DNA from: Flavobacterium sp.
Lineage (GTDB): Bacteria > Bacteroidota > Bacteroidia > Flavobacteriales > Flavobacteriaceae
Assembly: GCF_013822155.1 (NCBI RefSeq)
Contig: NZ_PNJW01000007.1
Location: 1-64,000 of the forward strand
DNA: 64,000 nucleotides
Direction: 5' to 3'
Part shown: positions 45,896 to 54,210 of the stretch, piece by piece
Layout of the letters: each line of letters starts with the position of its first letter
Position numbering within the stretch: the first letter of the stretch is position 1
Made by a program: the position numbers and the translations under genes
Notes under the pieces: model-generated
Told to the model about the DNA's origin: nothing
Database searches by the model: none
What the model saw: only the letters and a program-made list of their open reading frames with translations

Positions 45896-46983
45896 TAATT
45901 TTTCAACTTATTCAAAAACCACAACTTCGCGGGGCCGAGATGTTTGCGGCTCAACTTTCGCAAGAGTTGGAAAAAAGCGGACACACCGTTTTTTTGATTG
46001 CTCTTTTTCCCGGTGAATCGGTTTTGCCTTTTTCGGGGACTTTACTTCCATTGAATCGCCCTATAGCTAAACGATGGACAGATTTTGAAGGTTGGAAGCA
46101 GTTCGCTATTTTAATTGAGCAACATCAACCGGATGTGATTCAATGCAATGCCGGTGATACGTTGAAATTTGCGGTTTTGTCTAAGCTTTTGCACCGTTGG
46201 AAAACCCCTTTGGTTGCTCGAAATGCCAGTATGGTCAGTTCTTATATTCACCATCCGGTTACCAAATGGATTAACGGTTTTTTTTATAAAAATACGCAGG
46301 CTATTATCTCGGTTTCTCAACTTTCGGCTATTGATATCAATGAATTATTTCCGGAAACAAAAAGCAAAACAACCGTTATTCCTATCGGGGTTCAATTTCA
46401 GGATAGTAAACCCGTTCAGTGGAAAAATGAAGGTAAAGCGAGTATAAACCTCATTCACGTTGGCGGTTTTACGTTTGAGAAAAACCATACGGGTTTACTG
46501 TCTATTTTTCAAAAATTCTTAGCGGCAAATCCGGAGGCTCATTTGCATTTATTGGGTGATGGTCCGTTGAGAGGTTCTGTTGAAGCACTGGTACAACAAA
46601 ATAACCTAATTGATTTTGTTACTTTTTACGGGTTTGTGCCAAATGTAATTGATTATATTCACCATGCCGATGTTTTGGTTTTGCCGAGTGTTATTGAAGG
46701 ATTGCCCGGCGTGATTTTAGAAGCTTTTTATGCTCAAACACCTGTGGTTGCCTATAATGTGGGAGGCGTTTCGGAAGTGTTGCAAAATAACGAAACGGGC
46801 TATTTGATTGAAAAAGGGGATGAAGAATCTTTTGTTTCGGCTATACGGAAGGCCATCGATCCTGTTGACTCGGTTGAAATGGTTAAAAAGGGACACCAAC
46901 TCGTTGTACAAAAATTTAATAATACCTACCTTGCCAAGCAGTTTGAAAAAACCTATTTAATGTTAACCAATGACAAAAATTAA
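45892..46983 (+). CDS. Glycosyltransferase family 4 protein
   Basis: A 363-residue GT4-type enzyme. The acceptor-domain loop is QKPQLRGAEMFAAQLSQELE, followed by QPDVIQCNAGDTLKFAVLSK. The donor domain shows LIHVGGFTFEKNHTGLLSIF, HLHLLGDGPLRGSVEAL and VLPSVIEGLPGVILEAFYAQ with the catalytic-site Glu pair. The ATG overlaps the stop of the previous gene by four bases, and its own end overlaps the next gene by 14 bases, so translation is probably coupled. Sugar specificity unknown. Confidence 0.9.
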   Translation: MIIFQLIQKPQLRGAEMFAAQLSQELEKSGHTVFLIALFPGESVLPFSGTLLPLNRPIAKRWTDFEGWKQFAILIEQHQPDVIQCNAGDTLKFAVLSKLLHRWKTPLVARNASMVSSYIHHPVTKWINGFFYKNTQAIISVSQLSAIDINELFPETKSKTTVIPIGVQFQDSKPVQWKNEGKASINLIHVGGFTFEKNHTGLLSIFQKFLAANPEAHLHLLGDGPLRGSVEALVQQNNLIDFVTFYGFVPNVIDYIHHADVLVLPSVIEGLPGVILEAFYAQTPVVAYNVGGVSEVLQNNETGYLIEKGDEESFVSAIRKAIDPVDSVEMVKKGHQLVVQKFNNTYLAKQFEKTYLMLTNDKN

Positions 46984-48088
46984 AGTTTTACATATTATCA
47001 AATCATTGGGACGAGGGGGAGCAGAAATGTTGCTGCCGGAAACACTCAAAATGCATGATAAAACGGCTTTTGAGTTTCATTATATTTATTTTCTTCCGCA
47101 GAAAAATCAGATGGAAAAAGCCATTTTGGAAGCCGGCGGAAAGGTTACTTGTTTTCCGGCTAAAAATAATCTTTCACTAGTATTACAATATCCTAAAATC
47201 AGTACTTATTGTAAAGAGAATAAAATTCAACTTATTCATGCACATCTGCCTTGGGCTGGAGTGGTGGCCAGAATTGTTGGCAGACTCACTAAACTACCGG
47301 TTCTTTATACCGAACATAATAATTTTGATCGGTATCATTTTTTAACTAAAGCGGTAAGTACAATAACTTATAAATACCAGACAAAAGTATTAGCCGTTTC
47401 AGAGGATGCCAAAACAGCCTTAGAAAAAAGAAATTTGTTTCATGATATAGTGTATGTTCCTAATGGCGTTAATACTTCCTTTTTTTTTAGAGAGAACAAG
47501 TTTAAAGCGATAGAAGAAGTGGACAACTTCAAAGAAAATAATAGTATTATTGGAACTGTTGCGGTCTTTAGAAAACAAAAACGATTAGCTATTTTTATAG
47601 AAGTGGCTCTTTTGGCTCAACAGAAAAATTTACCCTTCAAATTTTTGATGGTAGGAGATGGCCCTGAAATGGAGTCTATCAAAAATTTGATTGACCAATA
47701 TAAACTTACGAATGTTTACTTAGCCGGGCTTCAGGATCAACCGGCAAACTACATGCAATACATGGATGTTTTTCTTATTACGAGTGATTTTGAAGGGTTG
47801 CCTGTAGCTTTATTAGAAGCCATGAGCATGCAAATTGTTCCTTTTTGTACACCCGTTGGTGGAATTCCTACGATTATAAAAGACAATCAAAATGGTGTTT
47901 TATTAAAAAGTCAGGATCCGGCAGAAATACTGGATCAATTAGAAAATAAAATTGTAAAGGAAAAGGAAAATTTTATATCAATGAAAAACCAAGCAAGAGC
48001 TACGATACTTGCTGAGTACAGTATACAAAGGATGGTGATTCAATTAGAAACTATATATGCAGAAGTGCTGAATGATGAAATCAACTAG
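46970..48088 (+). CDS. Glycosyltransferase family 4 protein, paralogue A of the GT4-GNAT module
   Basis: A 372-residue GT4-type enzyme. It begins with the strand IKVLHIIKSLGRGGAEMLLP and has IQLIHAHLPWAGVVARIVGR, PVLYTEHNNFDRYHF and, in the donor domain, GTVAVFRKQKRLAIFIEVAL and SDFEGLPVALLEAMSMQIVP. It is a close paralogue of the gene at 50965, whose N-terminus shares IKVLHIIKSLGRGGAEMLL and IQLIHAHLPWAG. Each copy is followed by a GNAT gene, so the GT4-GNAT pair has been duplicated. It overlaps the downstream GNAT gene by about 14-17 bases. Confidence 0.91.
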   Translation: MTKIKVLHIIKSLGRGGAEMLLPETLKMHDKTAFEFHYIYFLPQKNQMEKAILEAGGKVTCFPAKNNLSLVLQYPKISTYCKENKIQLIHAHLPWAGVVARIVGRLTKLPVLYTEHNNFDRYHFLTKAVSTITYKYQTKVLAVSEDAKTALEKRNLFHDIVYVPNGVNTSFFFRENKFKAIEEVDNFKENNSIIGTVAVFRKQKRLAIFIEVALLAQQKNLPFKFLMVGDGPEMESIKNLIDQYKLTNVYLAGLQDQPANYMQYMDVFLITSDFEGLPVALLEAMSMQIVPFCTPVGGIPTIIKDNQNGVLLKSQDPAEILDQLENKIVKEKENFISMKNQARATILAEYSIQRMVIQLETIYAEVLNDEIN

Positions 48089-49004
48089 TTTTATATATCA
48101 ATTCGCAAAGCCAACAGATGTTGAGCAAATTGTAACACTATTTAAACTTTGTTTAGGTATAGAAGGTGGTGCACCTACCTTGGCTTTTTGGAATTGGAAA
48201 CATAATGAAAATCCTGCAGGGGTATCGCCTGTTATTTTGGCTTGGGATCAAGATAAACTTATCGGTATTAGAGCGTTTATGTGTTTTAAGTTTATAAAAA
48301 ATAATGAATCGTATGTTGGATATAGACCTGTAGACACAGCAACCCACCCGGATTATCAAGGAAAAGGAATATTTAAAAATTTGACGTTGACTTTACTGGA
48401 AGAGTTAAAGAAGAAAGAAGAAAATGCTTTTGTCTTCAACACGCCAAATTCTAAGTCAAAACCGGGCTATTTGAAAATGGGTTGGATAGAATGGGGCAAA
48501 CCTTTTCTTCAACTGATGCCTACCTTCTCTATTTTAGGGAATAGTTTTAAAAAAGACCAAGAGCGATTATTAAATTATGATTTTTCGACAATATCCAAAC
48601 CTGAATCCAATCATTTAGCAGTATATAAGGATGCGGAATATTTAGCTTGGCGTTATCAAAAAATAAGCTTGCAACAGTATGGAATGAAAATAATGGACGT
48701 AAATAATACACAATATACGATCATTTACAGACAGAAAAAGATTAAATTTTTGAATGAATTCAGAATATGTGATGTGCTAAAAAACAATACAATTTGTACT
48801 GAAATCTCAACTATTATTTTGTTTAAATTGTTTTTCTCCTTTGGTTTTGGAGTGCTCTCTTTTATCAATAAAAAAACATTTTGGTTTACTATAAAACTTA
48901 ACAACAAAGCCCCAATGATAACGTATAGAAAAATCAAAGAGGAGGATGCTATGCTGCTTTTCAATAAAGTTGATTTTAGTATTGGGGAATTAGAACTTTT
49001 TTAA
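48072..49004 (+). CDS. GNAT-like acyltransferase, paralogue A of the GT4-GNAT module
   Basis: A 310-residue protein with an N-terminal GNAT (acetyltransferase) domain. Visible features are FAKPTDVEQIVTLFKLCLG, FWNWKHNENPAGVSPVILAW, GIRAFMCFKF and the acetyl-CoA loop region YRPVDTATHPDYQGKGIFKN (R/Q-x-x-G-x-G/A-like QGKGIF). PNSKSKPGYLKMGWIEWGKP is shared with the paralogue at 52077. The C-terminal half (about 190-310) is not recognised. A role in acylating an amino sugar or in the glycan unit is inferred from its place. Two adjacent ATG codons (48072, 48075) may start it. Confidence 0.78.
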   Translation: MMKSTSFIYQFAKPTDVEQIVTLFKLCLGIEGGAPTLAFWNWKHNENPAGVSPVILAWDQDKLIGIRAFMCFKFIKNNESYVGYRPVDTATHPDYQGKGIFKNLTLTLLEELKKKEENAFVFNTPNSKSKPGYLKMGWIEWGKPFLQLMPTFSILGNSFKKDQERLLNYDFSTISKPESNHLAVYKDAEYLAWRYQKISLQQYGMKIMDVNNTQYTIIYRQKKIKFLNEFRICDVLKNNTICTEISTIILFKLFFSFGFGVLSFINKKTFWFTIKLNNKAPMITYRKIKEEDAMLLFNKVDFSIGELELF

Positions 49005-49006
49005 TT

Positions 49007-50842
49007 ATGTGTGGAATATTTGGTTGTATAGGTGAAGTTTCAGATGCTCGTAAAGGAGCAATCTCTCAAAGTCTTTTTCATAGAGGCCCTGATAAACAGG
49101 CATTTGCTACGGTCAATGGGTTTACGCTGTTTCACAGTAGGCTCAGTATTATTGATAGTTCGGGGGGTAATCAACCTTTTTTAACAGACACCGTTGCTTT
49201 GGTTTTTAATGGGGAAATTTATAACTATAAAGAACTAATTAAAACACATCAGTTACAGGTTAGTTCAAAGTCTGATACGGAAGTAATAATCCGTTTATAT
49301 GAAAAACTAGGCAAAGATTCTTTTCAATTTTTGGATGGTATGTTTGCCTTTTGTTTACTTGATTTAAAAACAAATGACGTTTTTTTAGTTCGGGATAGAG
49401 CGGGTAAAAAACCACTTTATTACACACAGGGAGATAATTTTATGTTTTCAAGTGAGATGAAAGCATTTTTCGCTGCAGGTTTTAAAACCGGCATTCATAC
49501 TGAAAACCTAAAAATGCATTTACAAAAAGGTTTTGTTGCCGGAGAACCTACCATTTATGATGCAATTTACGAAGTTTTACCGGGCCACTTTTACCATTTT
49601 TCACCCGATGGGAATGTACGTTCTAAAGTGCAATATTGGTCATACCAGGCGGTGTTAAAAAACACTAAACTTGTATCAAATGAACAAGAGGGTTTATCAC
49701 TGTTAGATTCAAAGCTTCATGCTGCCGTTGAAAAAAGAATGTTAGCGAGTGATTTGGAAGTTGGTGCTTTTTTAAGTGGTGGCATTGATAGTTCGTTAGT
49801 CTGTTCGCATGCTGTAAAAATCAACCCAGCTTTAAGAACATTTACTGTGCAAACCGGTGATGGGTTTGACGAATCTACTATTGCATCTGCCATTGCAAAA
49901 CAATTAAAAACAAATCATACGGTATTGAAAATTGACGCTTCAAATTTAAAAAATGATTATGTCAAAATTTTATGTGCCTATGATGAGCCAATTATTGATG
50001 AGAGTATAATCCCTTCTTATTATGTGGCTCAAGAAGCAAAAAAACACGTTACTGTTATTTTGAATGGAGATGGAGGTGATGAAGTTATGGGAGGATACAG
50101 AAGGCATTTATTGTATAAGCATTATCATGCTTTACAAATGTTACACTATCCGATTTCTTTACTTCAAAAAATGTTTCCTTCAACAGACGATAAAATGAGT
50201 TGGAAAAATTATATCAAACGATTACACTCTTTTGCAACCTTGGATGAATCTCAAAAATATTTTTCTGCCACAACAGATTTATTTTATGATGCACCGGGTT
50301 TTAGAGAGCCGGTTGATTTGTATTGGAACCAAATTGTTGAAGAATCAAGCGATTTAAACACAAGCTTAGACAAAATATTATACCTTGATTTCATGGGTAT
50401 TTTGCCTAAAATATTACTAAAAAAGATAGACATATCTACAATGCAACATGCCATTGAGGGAAGGTCTCCTTTTTTAGATACTAATTTTATAGAAGCAACA
50501 GCCGCAATTCCTCAACATTTAAAAATAAAGGGTATTACGTCAAAATACTTATTGCGTAAATTAGTTCAGCAAAAAATACCCGGAGATTTTCATAAGTTAC
50601 CCAAACGAGGTTTTGAGATTTCAGTTCAAAAATTGCTGGAAACTGATTTAAAAGAAATGGCAACTGATTTATTGCATAGTCAGTCTCCTTTTTATAAAGA
50701 ATTACTAGACGAACAATACATAAAAAAGTATTATTTAAAAGCAAATTCTAAAGTAGATGAAGTAAAACGCTACAAAGGAATTTTTGCATTATTGAATTTA
50801 GAAATTTGGCATCAAAATTTAAATCTAACCCAAAAATATTAA
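49007..50842 (+). CDS. AsnB-type glutamine-hydrolysing amidotransferase
   Basis: A 611-residue class II glutamine amidotransferase plus asparagine synthetase domain. Cys2 in MCGIFGCIGEVSDARKG is the glutaminase nucleophile; SLFHRGPDKQAFA and VFNGEIYNYKELIKTHQ complete that domain. The synthetase domain has the PP-loop LEVGAFLSGGIDSSLVCSHA and LNGDGGDEVMGGYRRHLLYK. It could make asparagine, but AsnB-like enzymes inside O-antigen and capsule loci with uronic-acid genes often amidate a hexuronic acid, which fits this neighbourhood. It sits between the two GT4-GNAT pairs. A 122-base gap with a tandem repeat follows it. Confidence 0.93.
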   Translation: MCGIFGCIGEVSDARKGAISQSLFHRGPDKQAFATVNGFTLFHSRLSIIDSSGGNQPFLTDTVALVFNGEIYNYKELIKTHQLQVSSKSDTEVIIRLYEKLGKDSFQFLDGMFAFCLLDLKTNDVFLVRDRAGKKPLYYTQGDNFMFSSEMKAFFAAGFKTGIHTENLKMHLQKGFVAGEPTIYDAIYEVLPGHFYHFSPDGNVRSKVQYWSYQAVLKNTKLVSNEQEGLSLLDSKLHAAVEKRMLASDLEVGAFLSGGIDSSLVCSHAVKINPALRTFTVQTGDGFDESTIASAIAKQLKTNHTVLKIDASNLKNDYVKILCAYDEPIIDESIIPSYYVAQEAKKHVTVILNGDGGDEVMGGYRRHLLYKHYHALQMLHYPISLLQKMFPSTDDKMSWKNYIKRLHSFATLDESQKYFSATTDLFYDAPGFREPVDLYWNQIVEESSDLNTSLDKILYLDFMGILPKILLKKIDISTMQHAIEGRSPFLDTNFIEATAAIPQHLKIKGITSKYLLRKLVQQKIPGDFHKLPKRGFEISVQKLLETDLKEMATDLLHSQSPFYKELLDEQYIKKYYLKANSKVDEVKRYKGIFALLNLEIWHQNLNLTQKY

Positions 50843-50873
50843 TTAGTAGTTTTTAAACATCAAAAGTGAATGT

Positions 50874-50917
50874 CTTTTGTTAAAAAGTTACACATCTTTT
50901 GTTCAAAAGCTATACAT
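50874..50917 (+). repeat. Two 22-bp tandem repeats with internal palindrome upstream of GT4 paralogue B
   Basis: Unit 1 is CTTTTGTTAAAAAGTTACAC-AT and unit 2 is CTTTTGTTCAAAAGCTATAC-AT, identical at 19 of 22 positions and exactly adjacent. Unit 2 contains the perfect palindrome CTTTTG-TT-CAAAAG. Period 22 bp is two helical turns, as in sites for dimeric or tandem-binding regulators. It lies 47 bases before the ATG at 50965, in the only sizeable gap inside the cluster. No clean TAnnTTTG follows, so whether it is an operator, an internal promoter region or a recombination scar is open. Confidence 0.7.
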
Positions 50918-50964
50918 TAACTAACTTGCAAAACTGACAATTAATAACAGTCAAATCGATTTTA

Positions 50965-52080
50965 ATGCCAAAGATTAAAGTTTTACATATCATTAAATCA
51001 CTTGGTCGCGGCGGTGCAGAAATGCTTTTGCAGGAAACGATTAAAAAGCATAATCAGCATGATTTTGAATTTCACTATCTTTATTTTTTACCTTGGAAAG
51101 ACCAAATGGTTGAATCAATTCAATCGGCAGGAGGTATAGTTACTTGTTTTTCCGCTAAAAATAATATATCACTGTTATGTCAATACCGAAGAATTATTAA
51201 GTATTGTCGTCAGCATCAAATTCAATTAATTCATGCTCATTTGCCTTGGGCAGGTTTTGTCAGTCGATTAGTGCATCGTTTAACCGGAATTCCATTATTA
51301 TACACAGAGCACAACATTCAAGAACGGTATCATTTTGCAACTAAAATTATTAATAAATATACCTTTAACTGTCAATCTATGGGAATTGGTGTTTCAGAAG
51401 ATGTTACCAATTCTATTCAAAAAAATATTTTTCCAATTATTCCTGTTCAAACTGTTTTAAATGGTGTAAATACAGAAAATTTTACCAGAAAAGGAACAAC
51501 TGAACAGTCAGTGATTAGAAAGCAATTTGGCATACCTGATGATGCTTTTGTTGTAGGAACCGTGTCGGTTTTCCGTTTCCAAAAGCGGTTAGATTTATGG
51601 TTGGAAATTTTAAAAACCGCCGTTGATAAAGATGCTTCTGTTTACGGAATTATTGTAGGAGCCGGTCCATTACAAGCTGAATTGGAACAAAAACATAAAG
51701 CTTTGGGATTAGAAGGGAAAGTTTTTTTTGCAGGACTTCAAGTAGAAGTTAGGCCCTATTATGAAGCAATGGATAGTTTTATGATGTGTTCCTCTTTTGA
51801 AGGTTTGCCCATCGCCTTGCTTGAAGCCATGAGCATGGAGTGTGCTATTTTGACAACAGACGCCGGTGGAATTAAAGAAGTTGTTCGAAATAATCAAGAA
51901 GGGATGGTTGTATCCGTTGAAAATTGGGCGGAATTAGCCAATAAAATAGAGCTTGTTAAAGGGGATGACGAATTTTTAAAGAAATTACAGCAATCAGCCA
52001 GAATCAGAGTGATTGATTCTTTTAGTATGGATAATATGGTAGTAACTTTGGAAAGTTTATATCGAAAATATACATCATGA
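50965..52080 (+). CDS. Glycosyltransferase family 4 protein, paralogue B of the GT4-GNAT module
   Basis: A 371-residue GT4-type enzyme, paralogous to the gene at 46970. N-terminal IKVLHIIKSLGRGGAEMLLQ, acceptor-domain IQLIHAHLPWAGFVSRLVHR and PLLYTEHNIQERYHFATKII, donor-domain GTVSVFRFQKRLDLWLEILK, GIIVGAGPLQAELEQ and SSFEGLPIALLEAMSMECAI. Its last bases overlap the following GNAT gene (ATGA type). The preceding gap carries a 22-bp tandem repeat. Donor and acceptor unknown, but likely related to those of its paralogue. Confidence 0.91.
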   Translation: MPKIKVLHIIKSLGRGGAEMLLQETIKKHNQHDFEFHYLYFLPWKDQMVESIQSAGGIVTCFSAKNNISLLCQYRRIIKYCRQHQIQLIHAHLPWAGFVSRLVHRLTGIPLLYTEHNIQERYHFATKIINKYTFNCQSMGIGVSEDVTNSIQKNIFPIIPVQTVLNGVNTENFTRKGTTEQSVIRKQFGIPDDAFVVGTVSVFRFQKRLDLWLEILKTAVDKDASVYGIIVGAGPLQAELEQKHKALGLEGKVFFAGLQVEVRPYYEAMDSFMMCSSFEGLPIALLEAMSMECAILTTDAGGIKEVVRNNQEGMVVSVENWAELANKIELVKGDDEFLKKLQQSARIRVIDSFSMDNMVVTLESLYRKYTS

Positions 52081-53018
52081 CCATTCGTTTAGCCAAAATA
52101 GAAGACACCAATGCCATTGTTCAACTTTTAAAAGAAAGTTTGGGTGAAACGCTATTGAAAAAAACGACTACCATTTGGAATTATAAACATCATCAAAATC
52201 CATTTGGAGAATCCCCGGTTTTATTAGCAGAAGAAAATGGTCAAATTATTGGAGTAAGAGCTTTTATGCAATGGCAATGGCAAGATGGGAATACTATTTG
52301 GCAGGCTTATCGTGCAGTGGATACGGCGACTCATCCAAACCACCAAAGAAAAGGAATCTTTACAAAATTGACGCTTTTGGCTTTAGAGAATGTAGGAATT
52401 TCAAAAAAGTGTTTTGTTTTTAATACGCCCAATGAAAAAAGTCGTCCCGGTTATTTAAAAATGGGGTGGGTATCACTTGGTAAAATTAACATCAAAATTA
52501 TTCCAACTTTTTTGTATGGTGTAAATTATTTGTTTTCTAAAGATGAAAAATATGCTATTTCAATGGGTGAAAATCAATTGCAATCACTTTGTGAGCAGCA
52601 TAATGAAAGAATGAAAAAAGGTTCAGGATTATTTACCCCTAAGTCAGTAGATTATTTAAACTGGCGTTATAGAGACAATCCGATTCAATCGTATGAAATT
52701 ATCACAGGGGATAATTGGTATATTGCAATGCATATCAAGAAACATACGTATTTTAATGAACTTCGAATTTCTGAAGTATTAGGAGCCGATAGTCCATCGG
52801 AAAGAAAACAAATTAGAAAAGTTGTCACTAAATTTGCACTTCAAAATCGGTGTTTATTAATTATTACAACAGAGCGTCAATTATTTTCACTAGGTTATTT
52901 TGGTGCAGTAGGGCCTATATTAACTTGTAGAGATTTAACTGAGAATGGCGTAATTCTTTCACAATCAAGAAATGAGAAAACATGGCAATATGCTTTGGGT
53001 GATCTCGAATTATTTTAA
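52077..53018 (+). CDS. GNAT-like acyltransferase, paralogue B of the GT4-GNAT module
   Basis: A 313-residue protein with an N-terminal GNAT domain, paralogous to the gene at 48072. Shared blocks: TIWNYKHHQNPFGESPVLLA, GVRAFMQWQWQDG, YRAVDTATHPNHQRKGIFTK and PNEKSRPGYLKMGWVSLGKI, and both end in GDLELF or GELELF. The acetyl-CoA-binding loop reads QRKGIF here against QGKGIF in copy A. The ATG overlaps the GT4 stop (ATGA). Acylation of a sugar in the repeat unit is inferred. Confidence 0.78.
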   Translation: MTIRLAKIEDTNAIVQLLKESLGETLLKKTTTIWNYKHHQNPFGESPVLLAEENGQIIGVRAFMQWQWQDGNTIWQAYRAVDTATHPNHQRKGIFTKLTLLALENVGISKKCFVFNTPNEKSRPGYLKMGWVSLGKINIKIIPTFLYGVNYLFSKDEKYAISMGENQLQSLCEQHNERMKKGSGLFTPKSVDYLNWRYRDNPIQSYEIITGDNWYIAMHIKKHTYFNELRISEVLGADSPSERKQIRKVVTKFALQNRCLLIITTERQLFSLGYFGAVGPILTCRDLTENGVILSQSRNEKTWQYALGDLELF

Positions 53019-53021
53019 CAA

Positions 53022-54209
53022 ATGGATATAATTCTTGTTTTTGTCGTTTTATTGATTGCAACCCAAGTGTTGTTAAATAGTCTTGCTAAAAAACATCTTT
53101 TTTTTAATAAAAAACTACTTAACTATCTGTATTTTTATCATTTAGTATTCTTTTTAGTATACTATACTTATACTATTTATAACCCTTCTGACTCTAAATT
53201 CTACTACTTATTTACCGAGGAATCTTCTTTAGATTGGTTTGGAATTTTAGATACCAATAATGGGTTTATTCATTTTTTAGCCTATCCATTTGTTAAAATT
53301 GGTTTGTCCTATGAATCTTTAATGCTTATATTTTCCTGGTTTGGATATGTAGGATTTGTGTTTGCTTATCTTTTTATGCGGGAAAATATTCCAATTAATG
53401 TAAAAGTTTTTAAAAAATATGATTTATTGACATTATTACTCTTTTTACCCAATATGCATTTTTGGACGGTTTCTTTAGGAAAGGGTTCTGTCATTTTTAT
53501 GGGTTTAATGATTTTTACTTATGCCGTGAAATCGCCTTATCGACGATGGTTTTTATTGATTTTTGGAGGATTTTTTGTTTATATGGTTCGTCCACACGTC
53601 ATGTTATTTATGTTAGTATCAGTGACAGCAGGATTATGGTTTGGAAAAGAAAAAATGAGTACTGGTTTAAAATTTTTGATTGTCATTGCCTCTATCGGGT
53701 TTTTGGCAGCCGCCAGTAATTCCATTTTAGCCGTTGCTAAATTAGAAAACTCTGAAAATGTCATTTCTGATTTTGAAACATTTGCAGAATCCAGATCACA
53801 AGGGTTGTCAGAAAAAGCCGGTTCAGGAGTTGCCATGAGTAATTATCCGCTTCCTGTTAAGTTATTTACTTTTTGGTTCCGACCTCTTTTTGTAGATTCT
53901 CCCGGGGTTCTAGGGATATTCAGTTCTTTTGAAAATTTTATTTATTTACTTTTGTTCGCTAAAATATGTAATAAACGATTTATAAAGTTTTATAGGAATT
54001 CAGTTTACATGGTTAAAATGTCGGCGATTGCCTTTTTGTTAACTTCTTTTGCGATGACTTTTGTGATGTCGAATTTGGGGATTATTATGCGGCAAAAATC
54101 CATGGTGATGTATTTTGCCTTTTTTGTCATTTATTATTTTTTAGCCCAGGAGGAATATGATAAGCAGCAAAAGCGGGGTTTAGTTTTAAACGATATAACT
54201 CCTTCGTAA
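53022..54209 (+). CDS. Polytopic membrane protein, candidate O-antigen/capsule polymerase (Wzy-like), copy 1
   Basis: A 395-residue protein with about 9-11 hydrophobic helices and no recognised catalytic motif, the usual picture for Wzy polymerases. It shares a block with the gene at 55169: LLFLPNMHFWTVSLGKGSVI, then MVRPHVMLF and FTFWFRPLFVDSPGVLGIFS, with an extracytoplasmic loop (about 245-280) between the last helices. Only the shared N-x-H-(F/Y)-W-T-x-x-L-G-K segment and R-P-H-V look like functional motifs. It starts three bases after the GNAT gene. Alternatives are a membrane acyltransferase or ligase; polymerase is favoured by context. Confidence 0.72.
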   Translation: MDIILVFVVLLIATQVLLNSLAKKHLFFNKKLLNYLYFYHLVFFLVYYTYTIYNPSDSKFYYLFTEESSLDWFGILDTNNGFIHFLAYPFVKIGLSYESLMLIFSWFGYVGFVFAYLFMRENIPINVKVFKKYDLLTLLLFLPNMHFWTVSLGKGSVIFMGLMIFTYAVKSPYRRWFLLIFGGFFVYMVRPHVMLFMLVSVTAGLWFGKEKMSTGLKFLIVIASIGFLAAASNSILAVAKLENSENVISDFETFAESRSQGLSEKAGSGVAMSNYPLPVKLFTFWFRPLFVDSPGVLGIFSSFENFIYLLLFAKICNKRFIKFYRNSVYMVKMSAIAFLLTSFAMTFVMSNLGIIMRQKSMVMYFAFFVIYYFLAQEEYDKQQKRGLVLNDITPS

Positions 54210-54210
54210 C

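Noticed and set aside
46169-46447. Plus-strand ORF of 92 codons in an alternative frame of a GT4 gene
   Set aside because: Internal to a well-supported glycosyltransferase gene with clear motifs in the main frame.
50843-50964. Terminator after asnB
   Set aside because: The palindromic units lack a T-run in the right place and form tandem repeats instead.
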